Origin: Acanthamoeba sp. SK_2022b
Lineage: Eukaryota > Discosea > Longamoebia > Acanthamoebidae
Length of the DNA stretch: 64,000 nt
NCBI GenBank assembly: GCA_027943245.1
Contig: JANDJZ010000173.1
Location: forward strand, 17,967 to 81,966
Direction: 5' to 3'
The first letter of the stretch is position 1. Each line of letters begins with the position of its first letter. The position numbers were made by a program, and so were the translations under genes. A model generated the notes under the pieces. That model had not been told where the DNA came from. It made no database searches and saw only the letters and a program-made list of their open reading frames with translations. This document shows positions 49,560 through 60,693 of the stretch, one piece after another.

Positions 49560-52500
49560 ATGGAGAGGAAAGACTCGAAGCAGATGGAGCGACGCAAGTC
49601 CATCCTTGGCAGCGAAGGCAAGGAGCAGCGCCTCATAGTTATCAGCAACCGTTTGCCCATCACGTGCAAGAAGGAGAATGGAAAATGGACCTTCAAGCGC
49701 TCTTCTGGCGGTCCGTTGTCCCTCACCAACTCCCTTCCGCTTTCGCTCTTTTGCCGTGCCCTAAACTCTCTCTCTCTCGCTCTGTTGGTGTCCACAACCA
49801 GGTCTTGTGGCCGCTCTGTCGGGCCTGAACTACAGCTCGTTCATCTGGATCGGCTGGCCGGGCATCTACATCGATCAGGCCGAGGAGAGAGCAGAGGTGC
49901 GTCACTCTGGTTGACTCGCAAAAAATACGAAAACGAAAAAACAATTACAAAAAGACATAAAAGACCGCCGGAGAGGTGGGAGTAGGAAGGCTCACCTGCT
50001 ACTTACCTTGCAGATTGAAAAGCTGCTGCTGGAACAAAACTGCATGCCCGTATGGATGAGCGCCGACGTTGTGGATGGCTACTACAATGGCTTTGCCAAC
50101 GGTACGCCAGGTTTAATTTTTTTTTTTTTTTGTTTTGTTTTTGCTGACACGAATTTCTTGAAGGTGTCCTGTGGCCGCTCTTCCACTACAGAGAGAACTT
50201 CGACTACGAGGACACGTGGTATGACCACTACGTCACTGCCAACCAGCTCTTTGCCGATGCTGTGGCCAAGGTACGTCGGCAGTGGGCGCACACCTACCAG
50301 CGGCCCTCCTTGATATACCTCCACCACGCTCACTCTTCCCCTTTTGCAGATGTGGCAGCCCGAGGACTTGGTGTGGGTGCACGACTACCACCTGATGCTG
50401 ATGCCTCGCATGCTTCGCCAGAAGCTCTGCGATAACGGCGCCGAGTCGGCCCAGGTAACACCTTCACCCAACCACCGCCCAGCACCCTTGCGAGAGGGGG
50501 GGGGAGAGAGAGAGAGAGAGAGAAGGCTGCAGTGAATGGGGGCCGTTCACTGACCCGCCGGCGTGCTTCCATAGATCTGCATTGGATTCTTCCTGCACAT
50601 CCCCTTCCCCTCGTCGGAGCTCTACAAGATCTTGCCCGTCCGCTCCGAGATCCTGCTGGGCATTCTCGACTGCGACCTCATCGGCTTCCACACGTAGGCC
50701 ACCGCCCCTCCCCTCCCATGCGTGCGCGTAGCGTGGCGATGCTGATGGGCGTGTGGCTATGGTTGCACATTCCAGGCTCGACTACGCCCGTCATTTCATG
50801 CAGGCGTGTTCGCGCATCATCGGCGTGGAGACCCAGGCTTCCACCGTCTTCACTGCCGATCGAGCCATTCCCGTGGGCGTGTTCCCAGTAGGCATCGAGC
50901 CACAGAAGTTCTTCGACAACCTCGACGAGCCCTCCGTGCTGTACGTTCTCTCCGACTTCTTGACCTTTCGCCTCAGCCCTGGGATGGCCGGTGCTTACGT
51001 CATCCGTCGTTGGCGTGAACAGCAAGCGCGTCGAAGAGCTGAAGAAGACGTACGGAGACAAGAAGGTGATCGTGGGCGTGGATCGCCTTGACTACATCAA
51101 GGGCATCCCCCAGAAGCTTCAGGGCCTGGAGGAGTTCTTTGAACGCTTCCCCGAGTGGGTGGGCAAGGTCGTGCTCATCCAGGTCGCCGTGCCCTCGCGC
51201 GAAGACGTCGAGGAGTACCGCCAGCTCAAGAGCGAAGTCGACGAGCTTGTGGGCCGCATTAACAGCAAATATGGTGCGCCTCGAGTCACACTTGCGCGGC
51301 TCTCTGCGATACGCTCACTCACTCCACCTCGTCCGCCTCTAATCAGGTGCCCTGGGCTACCATCCGGTGCAGTACGTGTACCACAGCGTCGATTTCAACG
51401 AGCTCTGTGCGCTCTACCAAGTGGCCGAAGTTGCTCTCATCACCTCCCTGCGCGATGGCATGAATCTTGTGGTACGGCTAACCTGCCCCCTTCCACCTTG
51501 TAGCTTGTAAGCGGTGGGCCATCCGATCGCTCACGCATGTGTCCCCCTCATGCCACGTACAGGCCCTGGAGTACATCTCCTGCCAGGAGAAGACCAACGG
51601 CGTGCTCATTCTCTCCGAGTTTGCTGGCGTACGCTCTATCATATCCCATTTCGGGCGCAGTGGCCATAATAGCTCAGGTCTGAGGTTCGGTCGCCAATGT
51701 CGTGCAGGCCGCTCAATCGCTCGGCACGTCGCTGCGTATCAACCCGTGGAAGAGCAAGGACGTCGCTCGCGCCATCTACAAGGCCTTGGTCATGGACGCC
51801 GATTCCCGGCGCACTCGCCACCAGGCCCTGTTCAACTACGTTCGCACCTACACGGCCGCCGCTTGGTGCGCATGTCCCCATCAGCTGTCTACCCGCTTGC
51901 GCCGCTCACCCTGTCTGTGTCTGTGGGCCAGGGGCGAGAGCTTCGTCAATGCGCTGCAGGGCGCTTCTCAGGCGCAGAGAGCCAGTCTGTTGAAGCTCAA
52001 GAAGTCGCCGAATGACTTTGCTCGTGTTCTATCGGTACTCCTCGCCGCCCCTTACAGTGAGCAGGTTCACCACGAGTTGATGCGAGTTGTCACTGACTTT
52101 GTGTGTTGCCCTTTATCAGACCTTCCAGGCCCACCAGCCCGGCAAACGCATGCTCCTCTTGGGCTACGACGGCACGCTCGTGCCGTTCCAGACGATCCCC
52201 GTGCTGGCCAAGCCCACTTCGCAGGTCATGCGCCTGTTGGAAGAGCTCTGCGCGGCCGGCAACCTCGTCACCGTGGCCAGCGGGCGCGACAAGGAGACCA
52301 TGCAGTCGTGGTTCCGCTCCATCCCTGGCATCGGCCTCGTGGCCGAGTTCGGCCTCTTCTACAGGCCGCCCAACAAGGACGAGTGGCAGCGCCTGCCGGG
52401 GCATTCGGCCGATAGCATGGACTGGAAGCTCGCGGTGGCCCCGCTCCTGAGGCGGTACGCCGAAAGGACCCCGGGCGTCATGATCGAGGAGACCGAGGGG

Positions 52501-53129
52501 AGCTACACGTGGAACTACCGGGCCGCCGGCCCCTACGGCTCCTTCCAGGCGAAGGACCTGCACTCCATCATCAACTCCCTGATTGGTAAGCCTCCGACGC
52601 AGCCAAAAAATATCACTCAGCGGGACCCGCACCGCCTAACTTCCGAGTCTGTTTGTTTGTTTGTTGTCCCACAAGCAGCCTCAGACAAGTTGGATCTGGA
52701 GGTGTCGGACACCAACAAGGCTCTCGAGATCAGGATGAACGACATCAGCGTCGGGCGTCTCCTACAGGACGTCATCTTGAAGGAACGCAGCGACGTCGAG
52801 CTGGTCCTGGGCGTTGGCGACTTGGGCATCCTCCCCTCCGAGGTACAGCTGCTCCCTGCACAAACCAGTGGCATCGTTTTCGGTTTTTGCTGACCTGGAC
52901 GTTGGGTCTACCGCTGCAGACCAAGTTGGACGCCTCCAACACGGAGCTGGTGAAGTGCGTCGTGGGCCAGAAGCCCGAGAAGCAGGAGGCCAGCCTCCAT
53001 CTCAAGGACTCGACCGAGGTGCTGGACTTCCTACGAAAGCTCGCTCATCCCGAAACAGAGGATGTCAAGGAGGACCACAAGAAGACCAGCCTCGCCAGCC
53101 TCCTCTCCTCGGGCCAGGCTCTCGCGTGA
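49560..53129 (+). CDS. trehalose-6-phosphate synthase with degenerate phosphatase domain
   Basis: Plant class-II-like TPS-TPP fusion. The synthase half transfers glucose from UDP-glucose to glucose-6-phosphate. ATG at 49560; [24 protein letters not shown] at the loop, [97 protein letters not shown] and [20 protein letters not shown] are all family-typical, so the glycosyltransferase active site looks intact. The phosphatase half is [40 protein letters not shown] and [20 protein letters not shown], then [12 protein letters not shown]. The nucleophile motif is G-Y-D instead of D-x-D, and the usual GDDRSDEDMF is reduced to GDLGILPSE, so phosphatase activity is unlikely. The C-terminus (TLASLL-like, [16 protein letters not shown]) ends at 53129. 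More than a dozen exons. Confidence 0.93.
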
Positions 53130-53244
53130 GCCCTCAGAAAACAAGTTTTGACCAAGACCACCGTTTCCTCCTCTTTTCCTTGTCTCCTTTCTTGGCCGCA
53201 GCTCCGCCACTTGGCACAACAACAAGAAGGGGCACGACCCGGCA

Positions 53245-54750
53245 ATGGAGCCCTTCCCACAGAGTCTTGGCCGGTTGTGTATCGTTGGTACCCTCTGGCT
53301 CTCGCACTGACATGATGGAGCACTTGCGCTCATATGTTTCGTGGGGGCGGGGCGGGCGGGAAGGAGTGGGCAAGCTGGGGCTGTGTGCTGCCCTGGTTTA
53401 CGCGAAGGCGGGGTACGAGGTTGTTGGGGTGGACGTCTCGCGCGACCACGTCGATGCGCTCAATGCTAAGACATATCGCTCCTCCGAGCCACTTGTCAAC
53501 GAGTACCTTGTCGCCAGCACCAGCTTCAGAGCGACCACGAACCTCCTTGAGTCCGTTGCATGGGCTGAGGTTATCATGCTCTTCGTCGATACCCCGAGCG
53601 GACCCGACGATAAAGTCTACGACCACCGGAATGTAAGCAACGTCTTGCTTACGCTGGTACTGTTCACCCTTATTCCAGTCAGGCCTGCCTTGCAAAGCTC
53701 ACAGTCTCCACGCAGAACAATGCCAAAGTGAGCCACAAGCACATTGCCATCTGTTGTACGGTCCTTCCTGGATACATGGCCAATGTGGCCCAAGACTTAT
53801 TGAAGGAAACGACGGGCTGCAGTTTGAGCTACCACCCTTCTTTTATCGCCCAAGGGAACATCATCCAGGGATTACTTAGACCAGATATGGTATGCTGAGG
53901 CTCTCTTCTTCGATGCCGGTACAGCAAAGCTGACGTCACTTGCCCTCCCAGGTGCTCATAGGCGAAGGAACCAAGGAAGCTGGCGATAAGCTGGAGGCTA
54001 TCAGCAGGTCGGTATGCCAGAACACTCCGCAGTTTCAACGCATGTCCCCAGAGAGGTATCTCTCTGTCCCTACCCTCCCCCCAAGGAGCTGTAGAATTGG
54101 CAGTGGAGTGCTAACACGGGGTGCTTTGACCCATTGGGCCAGCGCCGAGATCACGAAGCTGGCGGTGAACTGCTTCATCACGATGAAGATCTCGTTCAGT
54201 AACATGATTGGCGACATAGCCGACCGCTCGCCTGGAGCTCGAAAGGAGGACATTCTGCGCGCCGTCGGGCAGGACTCGCGTGTGGGGCCCAAGTGCATGC
54301 AGTGGGGTTACGGCTTCGGCGGGCCCTGCTTCCCTCGCGACAACCGCGCACTGGGCCACTACGCCAGCCTCACGGGAGTCAATCCGCTTCTTACAACTGC
54401 CAGCGATGAGTACAACGCGCTACATGCCCGCATCATGGCCGATCGTCTCCTCGAGGAGAAGCGGGACCAGGTGAGAACCTCCCGCATGGGGTCTCGATGC
54501 AATTCACTGCTGACCCAACTCCCACGCGCGGGGTGATGGCCAGTATGAGTTTGAGGATGTGGCCTACAAGGGCAACTGCCCCGTGCCCATCATCGAACAG
54601 TCTCAGAAGCTCGAGGTGGCTCGGTTGGTGGCCGCCAGCGGCAAGCCCGTAGTGATACGCGACCGCCGGGAGGTCATCGACGCTATCCGCAAGGAGTACC
54701 GCTACGCAGCCGCTCGCTTCCGCTACGAGCCCACCGGTGACCCCTGCTAG
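53245..54750 (+). CDS. UDP-glucose 6-dehydrogenase-like nucleotide-sugar dehydrogenase
   Basis: NAD-dependent nucleotide-sugar 6-dehydrogenase: UDP-glucose (or a relative) to the uronic acid. The first exon (ATG 53245) codes MEPFPQSLGRLCIV and splices at 53287/53364 to rebuild the Rossmann motif CIVGVGKLGLCAALVYAKAG (GxGxxG), followed by YEVVGVDVSRDHVDALN. Next blocks: ESVAWAEVIMLFVDTPSGPD, HIAICCTVLPGYMANVAQDL, SYHPSFIAQGNIIQGLLRPD, AEITKLAVNCFITMKISFSN, and the catalytic loop GYGFGGPCFPRDNRALGHYA with the active-site Cys. The C-terminal domain includes YEFEDVAYKGNCPVPIIEQS and ends at the TAG 54748-54750. Some positions deviate from classic UGDH (CTVLPGY for STVPPGT), so another UDP-sugar is possible. 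It begins 115 bp after TPS, another UDP-glucose consumer. Confidence 0.85.
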
Positions 54751-55202
54751 TGACCCCTTTCCTTCGGTTCGACCAGGAGTTGTTGGAGTTCGGGCGCTAG
54801 TTCTGAAAAGGTCTTTTTATGGTCTCCCTCTGCTCTTCGGGTTGCAGACAGCCGAGAAGCGATAAATGAGAGCCACGAAAGAGGAAAAACCGCCCGCGGT
54901 AATTGGGGGTGGTTTCTGAGGCGGCGACTGGAGCAACACGAACCACTTCAAACGGGAAAAAAACGTTGGTGTGACGCGTTTGATCTTTCAAGAAGAGAGA
55001 GGTGTGTGTGACAGCCCAAGAAGGGAGAACCGACTCAACTACATCGGCCGCTTTATCTCTCCTTAGTCGCGGTGAGATCTTCTGGTGTATGGCCGAAGAG
55101 CCTCTTCGCGGAGACGCTGCAGAACAATCGATCAGAAGACTCGATTTCACGTGAATACACGGGCGCCTCCACGTAGTCCACCTCCTTCGCGGATTTTAGC
55201 TA
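54751..55202. other. intergenic region
   Basis: About 450 bp between tandem plus-strand genes. It is lower in GC than its surroundings and has a short poly-A run near 54957. I see no gene; presumed 3'UTR plus promoter of the CRC-domain gene. Confidence 0.4.
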
Positions 55203-57389
55203 ATGGAACCCGAATATGACGACCTTGAACGAATGGAGGAGGAGGCGAGAGAAGAGCGCCTCTCTCATCAGTTCCCCTCCAATCCGCCGCCCCACTTCCA
55301 TCAAGCAGAAGACCTTCCACAGCACCCTCATGCCCATATGACGTCGCGTGGCACGGTGGACGACGAGATTATCACGAGGGGCGATAATGAACTGGGCTAC
55401 CGGCCATCTTCGGCCGACTTCTCAACACCAAACGATCGTCGAGGGTTTCCAAGGACGCCCCAGGAGCGGCAGCACGCCACCCGCACGCCGCCCCTGCCTT
55501 CTGCCTGGGCTGTCAAGAGCCTCCTCTCCCACCCCGGTTTCGACCCTGACGAGGTGGAGATGCCCGCTATCGACCGTCGTCGTGTAGACGCTGCCGGTTA
55601 TGCCCTTTCCTCTACCCTATGTGCGCGCGTGTTTTGTATATGTCGCAAGTGCAGCCGACGTGGCGTGCTATTGTTCAATGGCTCAATGAAGTGGTGGTGA
55701 TGGGCAGGCTCGCTGCACAAGCCGGCGCCGCTCGACATCGACTTCAATCGGATCAACACGCAGTCGCCACTCAACTTTATGCGCTGCGGATCGCCCGTGG
55801 ACCTGTCGTCCTACTCGGGCGGCCTTACGGCGCTGGGCCCCTCCCCGCTCGCCTCCTCGCCCGAGTCCCTTAGCCCGTTCTTCTCGGGAGGCGACTCCAC
55901 CTCTTCCTCCTCCTCGTCCTCATCTTCTTCATCGTATCCCCCACCGCTCCACCCGCACCGTGTGCGGTTCACGAGCGAGCCCCCGCTCCCTCCTCTCCTC
56001 CGCAACGCCTCGCCCGCGCCGCCTCGCACTTCGGCCGCTTCCTTCACGCCAGTGGTTCTCCCGCAGCGGCCCCGCACGGCATCGCCCACGCTCATGTTCT
56101 ATCAGGGCGGCGGCCTCGCCGGCACACACTCCCTCCCCACCTTCAGCGGCTCTGCTGCCCAACCCGAGCCCGACGCCTACCAGCCCATCCACAAGCCCCA
56201 CGCTCACCGCTCGTCTGCCTTCCGCTACGACGGGTCCGTACCACCTCGAGCCTACTTGCCTTTTCCTTTCTTTTTCCTCTTATTTACTTCTTTGCTCGTC
56301 GCTCTGGCTGATGCCTTTTCGTTTGTGGCCGTGGCCTGGTGCAGACCGCGGGCTGCAGCGGTTCCCTCCGTGCAGTCTGGCGGCTCGTCGAACAGAAAGC
56401 GGGCGTTCACAGCGTTCATGTCCATCGAAGGCAGCAAGCAAGTCGAGACCAAGTACGACTTTGTCGACCAAGCCAGTTGAACTGGCTCATCTCTCCTTAC
56501 CTGCTTCCGTTCTGACGACTTCATTTTCTGCGCAGCGCCGAGGGCGGCGGCGGTGAGGATGAAAGGAAGAAGCGGAAGAAGAAACGCTGCAACTGCAAGA
56601 ACTCCAAGTGCCTAAAGCTGTACGTCCTCGCCTTCCCTTCTCCAAGCAGCTTCCTAGACTTTTCTGTTGACTACGCGCCTCTCCCTGCCTACCCCTCCCC
56701 TCTGTCCCACAGATACTGCGAATGCTTTGCTTCGCGCACCTTCTGTCAGGACTGCAACTGCGTGGGCTGCAGCAATACCCCCGAAAACGAGGAGGCCGTC
56801 CGCAAGGCTGTGGCCGCTACGCTCGAGCGCAACCCATCGGCCTTCAGAGCCAAAATCAACATCAGCCCGAAGAACACGGGGACGGTAGGGCTCGCCTCTC
56901 CCCCCCTCTCGATCTCCTCCCCTGCACCGGCGGGAACGGCCCCTGACCTTCTCCGTCTCGTGTGTGTTGTGTCGTGTATGACACCTCAGGATTCGGTGGA
57001 ACCGGTGCAGGGCAAGCACACGAGGGGCTGTCACTGCCGCAAGTCCGGATGCCTGAAGAAGTACTGCGAGTGCTTCCAGGCCAACATCCTGTGCGGCGAG
57101 AACTGCAAGTGCACCGACTGTAAAAACACGGAAGACAGCGTCGAGAGGCGCGCCATCCTCGAGGGACGGCGCACTCCTCCCGCCGGTGGCCGAAAACCCG
57201 CTGCTCGGGTACCTCTTGCCCACAGCCGCACGCCCATTTCTTGTCACGTGCGCACCCAACATCAAGTTGACGTTTTTGGTTGTATGTACACAGCGAACGT
57301 CGAGCCCAACGGCGATGGTGGATGGTGGCACAGGGGCGGCTGAACTTTCTCGCCCCGTTTCCACTTCCCGGTAGGTCCTTCTCAACACA

Positions 57390-57450
<61 letters not shown>

Positions 57451-58061
57451 TACGTGCCTCGTTTGGCCTCTCTGGCTCACTCGGCTGCTCTTGGCGTGGT
57501 GTTGCGTGATACCCAGAGCGGCTGCCCACCGAGAGAGCAACAACTCCTCTCCATCCATGTACATAGATAAAGAGAGCTCCCCATTTTATTCTTTAGACAG
57601 GGAACTGCCACCCATGGAGAGGTGCGTGCACTCGCCCCCCCCCCCTTTCTCCCTCTAGTTTGCCGTCTCCTCGCTGACCAGGTGTGTCTCGCGCAGGCCA
57701 ACGGCTCGAGCCGGTTCTCCCTTTGGTGCGCTCGCCGCAGCTGCGGTATTGGAAAGGGACCAACAGCCGGTCCCCACGCTTGGCTTTGCTCCCCATACCT
57801 CCTCCGGCAGCTCCCCTACGTACGTCGTCTCCGTTCGCCCCCCTTTCCCCATGGCGAAACGAATGTCTGAGAGCATGAAACGTTTCCAGAAGGGATCACG
57901 GATTCGTGCGGCCCGTGGGCGGCGGGAGTTATCAGCCCTCGCCATTGCACCCGCAGCCGATGGCGAGCGTGAACGCGGCAAGTGGTCCGTCACCAGCGTC
58001 GGCGTTTGCCCCGGCGCCGCAGCCGGGCGCCTTCCGCAGCTTCCGCAAGGAGATGAAGTAG
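55203..58061 (+). CDS. CRC-domain (tesmin/TSO1/LIN54-like) DNA-binding protein
   Basis: Transcription regulator of the LIN54/TSO1 family. The ATG at 55203 opens an acidic, Pro/Ser-rich N-terminal half ([40 protein letters not shown], a 10-plus Ser tract). Two CXC zinc-binding motifs follow: [20 protein letters not shown] ... [11 protein letters not shown] (split by an intron after KCLKL), and [20 protein letters not shown] ... [12 protein letters not shown], joined by the [10 protein letters not shown] linker typical of CRC domains. The DNA-contacting Tyr residues (LYCECF, KYCECF) are present, so it should bind CHR-like promoter elements, probably within a DREAM/MuvB-type complex. Downstream exons are less certain: [20 protein letters not shown], then a region with [20 protein letters not shown], ending [10 protein letters not shown] at the TAG 58059-58061 if a last intron is removed. 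Confidence 0.85.
57391..57448 (+). repeat. AC microsatellite, 58 nt, intronic
   Basis: Uninterrupted (AC)29, about 20 bp after a splice donor (GTAGGT at 57371) near the 3' end of the CRC-domain gene. Confidence 0.95.
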
Positions 58062-58337
58062 CCCTCCTTTATTTTATTTAATTTTACAATTATTTTTATT
58101 TTAATTAGGCCTACTTGTTGTACGGTGAAGATGATGTATTATTTGCATAGTAGCTCGGCCCGAGACGGCAACAGGAGTTTGGCAGGATATATTGTTCAAC
58201 CAATGTAGCCCCGCTTTATGATTGGCTTGCGCGACGGGTGTAGTCGGTTGGCGGAGAGTTTTACCACTTACTGGAAATTCGATGTCTGTACCCCACATAA
58301 AACCTTAACTCAACTCATCTTCTCCCTCAGCAATACC

Positions 58338-59579
58338 ATGTTATCCTCTCCACACGTTATCATCATCGGCGGGGGCCTGGGCGGCCTATGCTTGGCCCAA
58401 GGTCTTAGGTCTGCCGGGGTGCCCTTTGTGGTCTATGAGCGGGACCACTCGAAAGACTTCCGTGCCCAGGGCTACCGACTGCGCATCAACCACGACGGCG
58501 CTACAGCGCTGAAGAAGAACCTCAGCGAAGACCTATGGCGTATGTTCGAGGCCACCTGCGCACCAATCCAGCTGCTCCACTCCTCGGTGGATGCCCGCAG
58601 CGGCACACCCGGCCAGGGTGCCTTTGGCGGTCCAGTCACTGCGGCCCCGCTCGACTCCACGCCAGCACTGGGCCCCTACACAGCCGACAGGACCCTCCTG
58701 CGCAGTTTGCTGATGCTCGGCCTGGAGGACCATCTGCACTTCGGCAAGGAGTTGGACCACTACACCATCTCCTCAGAGGACCACCAAGAAGGCCGACCCG
58801 AGGTCATCGCACACTTCACCGACGGCTCAGTGGCGAGGAGTAATCTGATCGTCGGAGCCGACGGGGTGCGATCTGCCGTTCGGCGCCAATACCTGCCAGA
58901 GCATAAGCTGGTCGACACTGATGGCCGTAGCATCTACGGCAAGACACTCATCACTCCGGAGCTGGAACAGCAGTTTCCGGCCGAGTCGATGAGAGGAATG
59001 ACGGTCATACAGGACGCTACGCCGCTGACCCTCTTCCTAGAGCCGGTCAGGTTTCGCGAAGATCCGGCGGTGGCTTCCAAAGGGAAGCTGGCGAGCGTGA
59101 GCGACTACGTCTATTGGGTCCTGGTGTCCCGCAAAGCGACCTTCGGCATGGATGATAGCGAGCTCTTCGGCCTGTCAAGAGAAGAATTGGTGGACCTGTC
59201 GCTAAAGCTCACCCAAGCCTGGGATCCCGCCATCTGCTCTCTCCTGCGCCTGCAATCCGTCGACCAGGTTTCGTCGATCAGACTTTCTTCCTTCCGGCCA
59301 GAGCTACCGACCTGGACTCCCTCGCAGTCGGTCACGCTGCTTGGCGATGCGGTTCATGGAATGTCACCGTCAGGCGGCGTCGGCGCCAACACTGCGCTCC
59401 AAGATGCCGCTTGGTTGTGTGAAGCGATCAAGGATTACGGCGCCACGGCCGAGGCGATAGGGCAGTACGAGGCCAGAATGCGGGTGTACGCGCGCAAGGC
59501 GATTGAGGGCAGCTACAATGGCGGCAAGAAGTTGTACAATCAACGCCCCTTTGAAGAGTGCAACACAATCGATATCTGA
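58338..59579 (+). CDS. FAD-dependent monooxygenase, intronless
   Basis: Single uninterrupted frame of 413 codons, PHBH-fold flavoprotein hydroxylase (salicylate hydroxylase/UbiH-like, pfam FAD_binding_3 type). The ATG at 58338 directly precedes the Rossmann motif VIIIGGGLGGLCLAQGLRSA. Other family marks are FVVYERDHSKDFRAQGYRLR, YTADRTLLRSLLMLGLED, the NADPH/FAD DG motif NLIVGADGVRSAVRRQYLP and the second FAD motif LLGDAVHGMSPSGGVGANTA followed by LQDAAWLCEAI. It probably uses FAD and NAD(P)H to hydroxylate an aromatic or isoprenoid-like substrate. The frame stays open upstream to an ATG at 58218 but those residues do not look family-like. Absence of introns contrasts with every neighbour and suggests acquisition from bacteria or fungi, or retroposition. 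Confidence 0.92.
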   Translation: MLSSPHVIIIGGGLGGLCLAQGLRSAGVPFVVYERDHSKDFRAQGYRLRINHDGATALKKNLSEDLWRMFEATCAPIQLLHSSVDARSGTPGQGAFGGPVTAAPLDSTPALGPYTADRTLLRSLLMLGLEDHLHFGKELDHYTISSEDHQEGRPEVIAHFTDGSVARSNLIVGADGVRSAVRRQYLPEHKLVDTDGRSIYGKTLITPELEQQFPAESMRGMTVIQDATPLTLFLEPVRFREDPAVASKGKLASVSDYVYWVLVSRKATFGMDDSELFGLSREELVDLSLKLTQAWDPAICSLLRLQSVDQVSSIRLSSFRPELPTWTPSQSVTLLGDAVHGMSPSGGVGANTALQDAAWLCEAIKDYGATAEAIGQYEARMRVYARKAIEGSYNGGKKLYNQRPFEECNTIDI

Positions 59580-59886
59580 GGCGTGGCACCAATAAAGCCC
59601 CACGATGGAGTGAAGTGACGGTCGTTTGTGCAGTGTTAGGGCAGCCACCCCTTCCCTAAAAGCGACTGCTTCTGGCCTGTGGACTCCTGAAGAGACATGA
59701 CACCGCCACGGAAGTGGGCTGCTGCCATACGGCCACATCCCGCTGTATCGGCACCCTGAGTTACCACCGCACCGCCCAAGCCTCAACAAAGCTATCTTCC
59801 ATCGATCTCGATTGGTTGTCCCCGGCCAGCAACCAAAGAAGAGAGGAAGCTGTCGATTGTATCGAATTGAATTGACATCTCGGAAG
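59580..59886. other. intergenic region
   Basis: About 305 bp between tandem plus-strand genes. AATAAAG at 59591-59597, right after the monooxygenase stop, is a plausible polyadenylation signal. Nothing else recognised. Confidence 0.4.
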
Positions 59887-60629
59887 ATGAAGGCGCCTCT
59901 CCGTTTCGATCAATCCGACGTCCTTGTTGTTACTGAGGGCGAATTGTGTCTCGTGGGCAGCGGCCTCTTTACAAATGAGGCTGCCATCTCTCACCTGCTG
60001 CGCAAAATGGCCAAGCGCGCAAACGGCAAGAAGCTCCTAGAAGAGGATGATGCTCTCTCACTATTCCTCACTTCCACCTCCTCACCCTTCTGCCGAGTGG
60101 CCGTCGTGCGCGACCTGTTCGATCGCGACGAGCACCTGCGTCCGCATCTGACTTCCATCTTGAAGGCCGTGCGCGACGACGAAGACGACCCGTCATCTGT
60201 CGCCTTTGTGGTGGCGCGGTCAGTTGCAGGGCGGGACTGCCTTCAACGTCGCCTCGTCAACGAGTACATCCTCATCAAGGGTCAGCCCTCCTCCAGCACG
60301 CAGCCTGGCCCCTCGCGTGGCGATGAACAACAACAACAAGAGGATGCCCTGCACTACCAGCAGGTGCGAGCAGGCGTGGAGCTGTGCGACTACCTCCGCG
60401 ACTGCCTCCACCTCCCCGTACTCGTCGCCGAAGATAGGTACCCCAACCCCGGCCTGCCGACTCCCATCGAAGCCCCCCTCCACTCACACGCATTTCTCAC
60501 GCAATGGCGTCATCATCGACGTGCACAGCGAGCTGGCGACCAGGCAGTCGTGGGCACGTCTCCGCCGCCTTGCCCCCCCCCCCCAAATCCCCCCCCCTCG
60601 TTGCCGCTGGCGCTGACGTGGAGCCAACG

Positions 60630-60693
<64 letters not shown>

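Noticed and set aside
52130..52900. Reading the TPP-domain Gly as an intron or frame artefact
   Set aside because: The codon lies mid-exon in a long, fully conserved frame with matching sequence on both sides, so a local misreading of the gene model is unlikely; only a base-call error could explain it.
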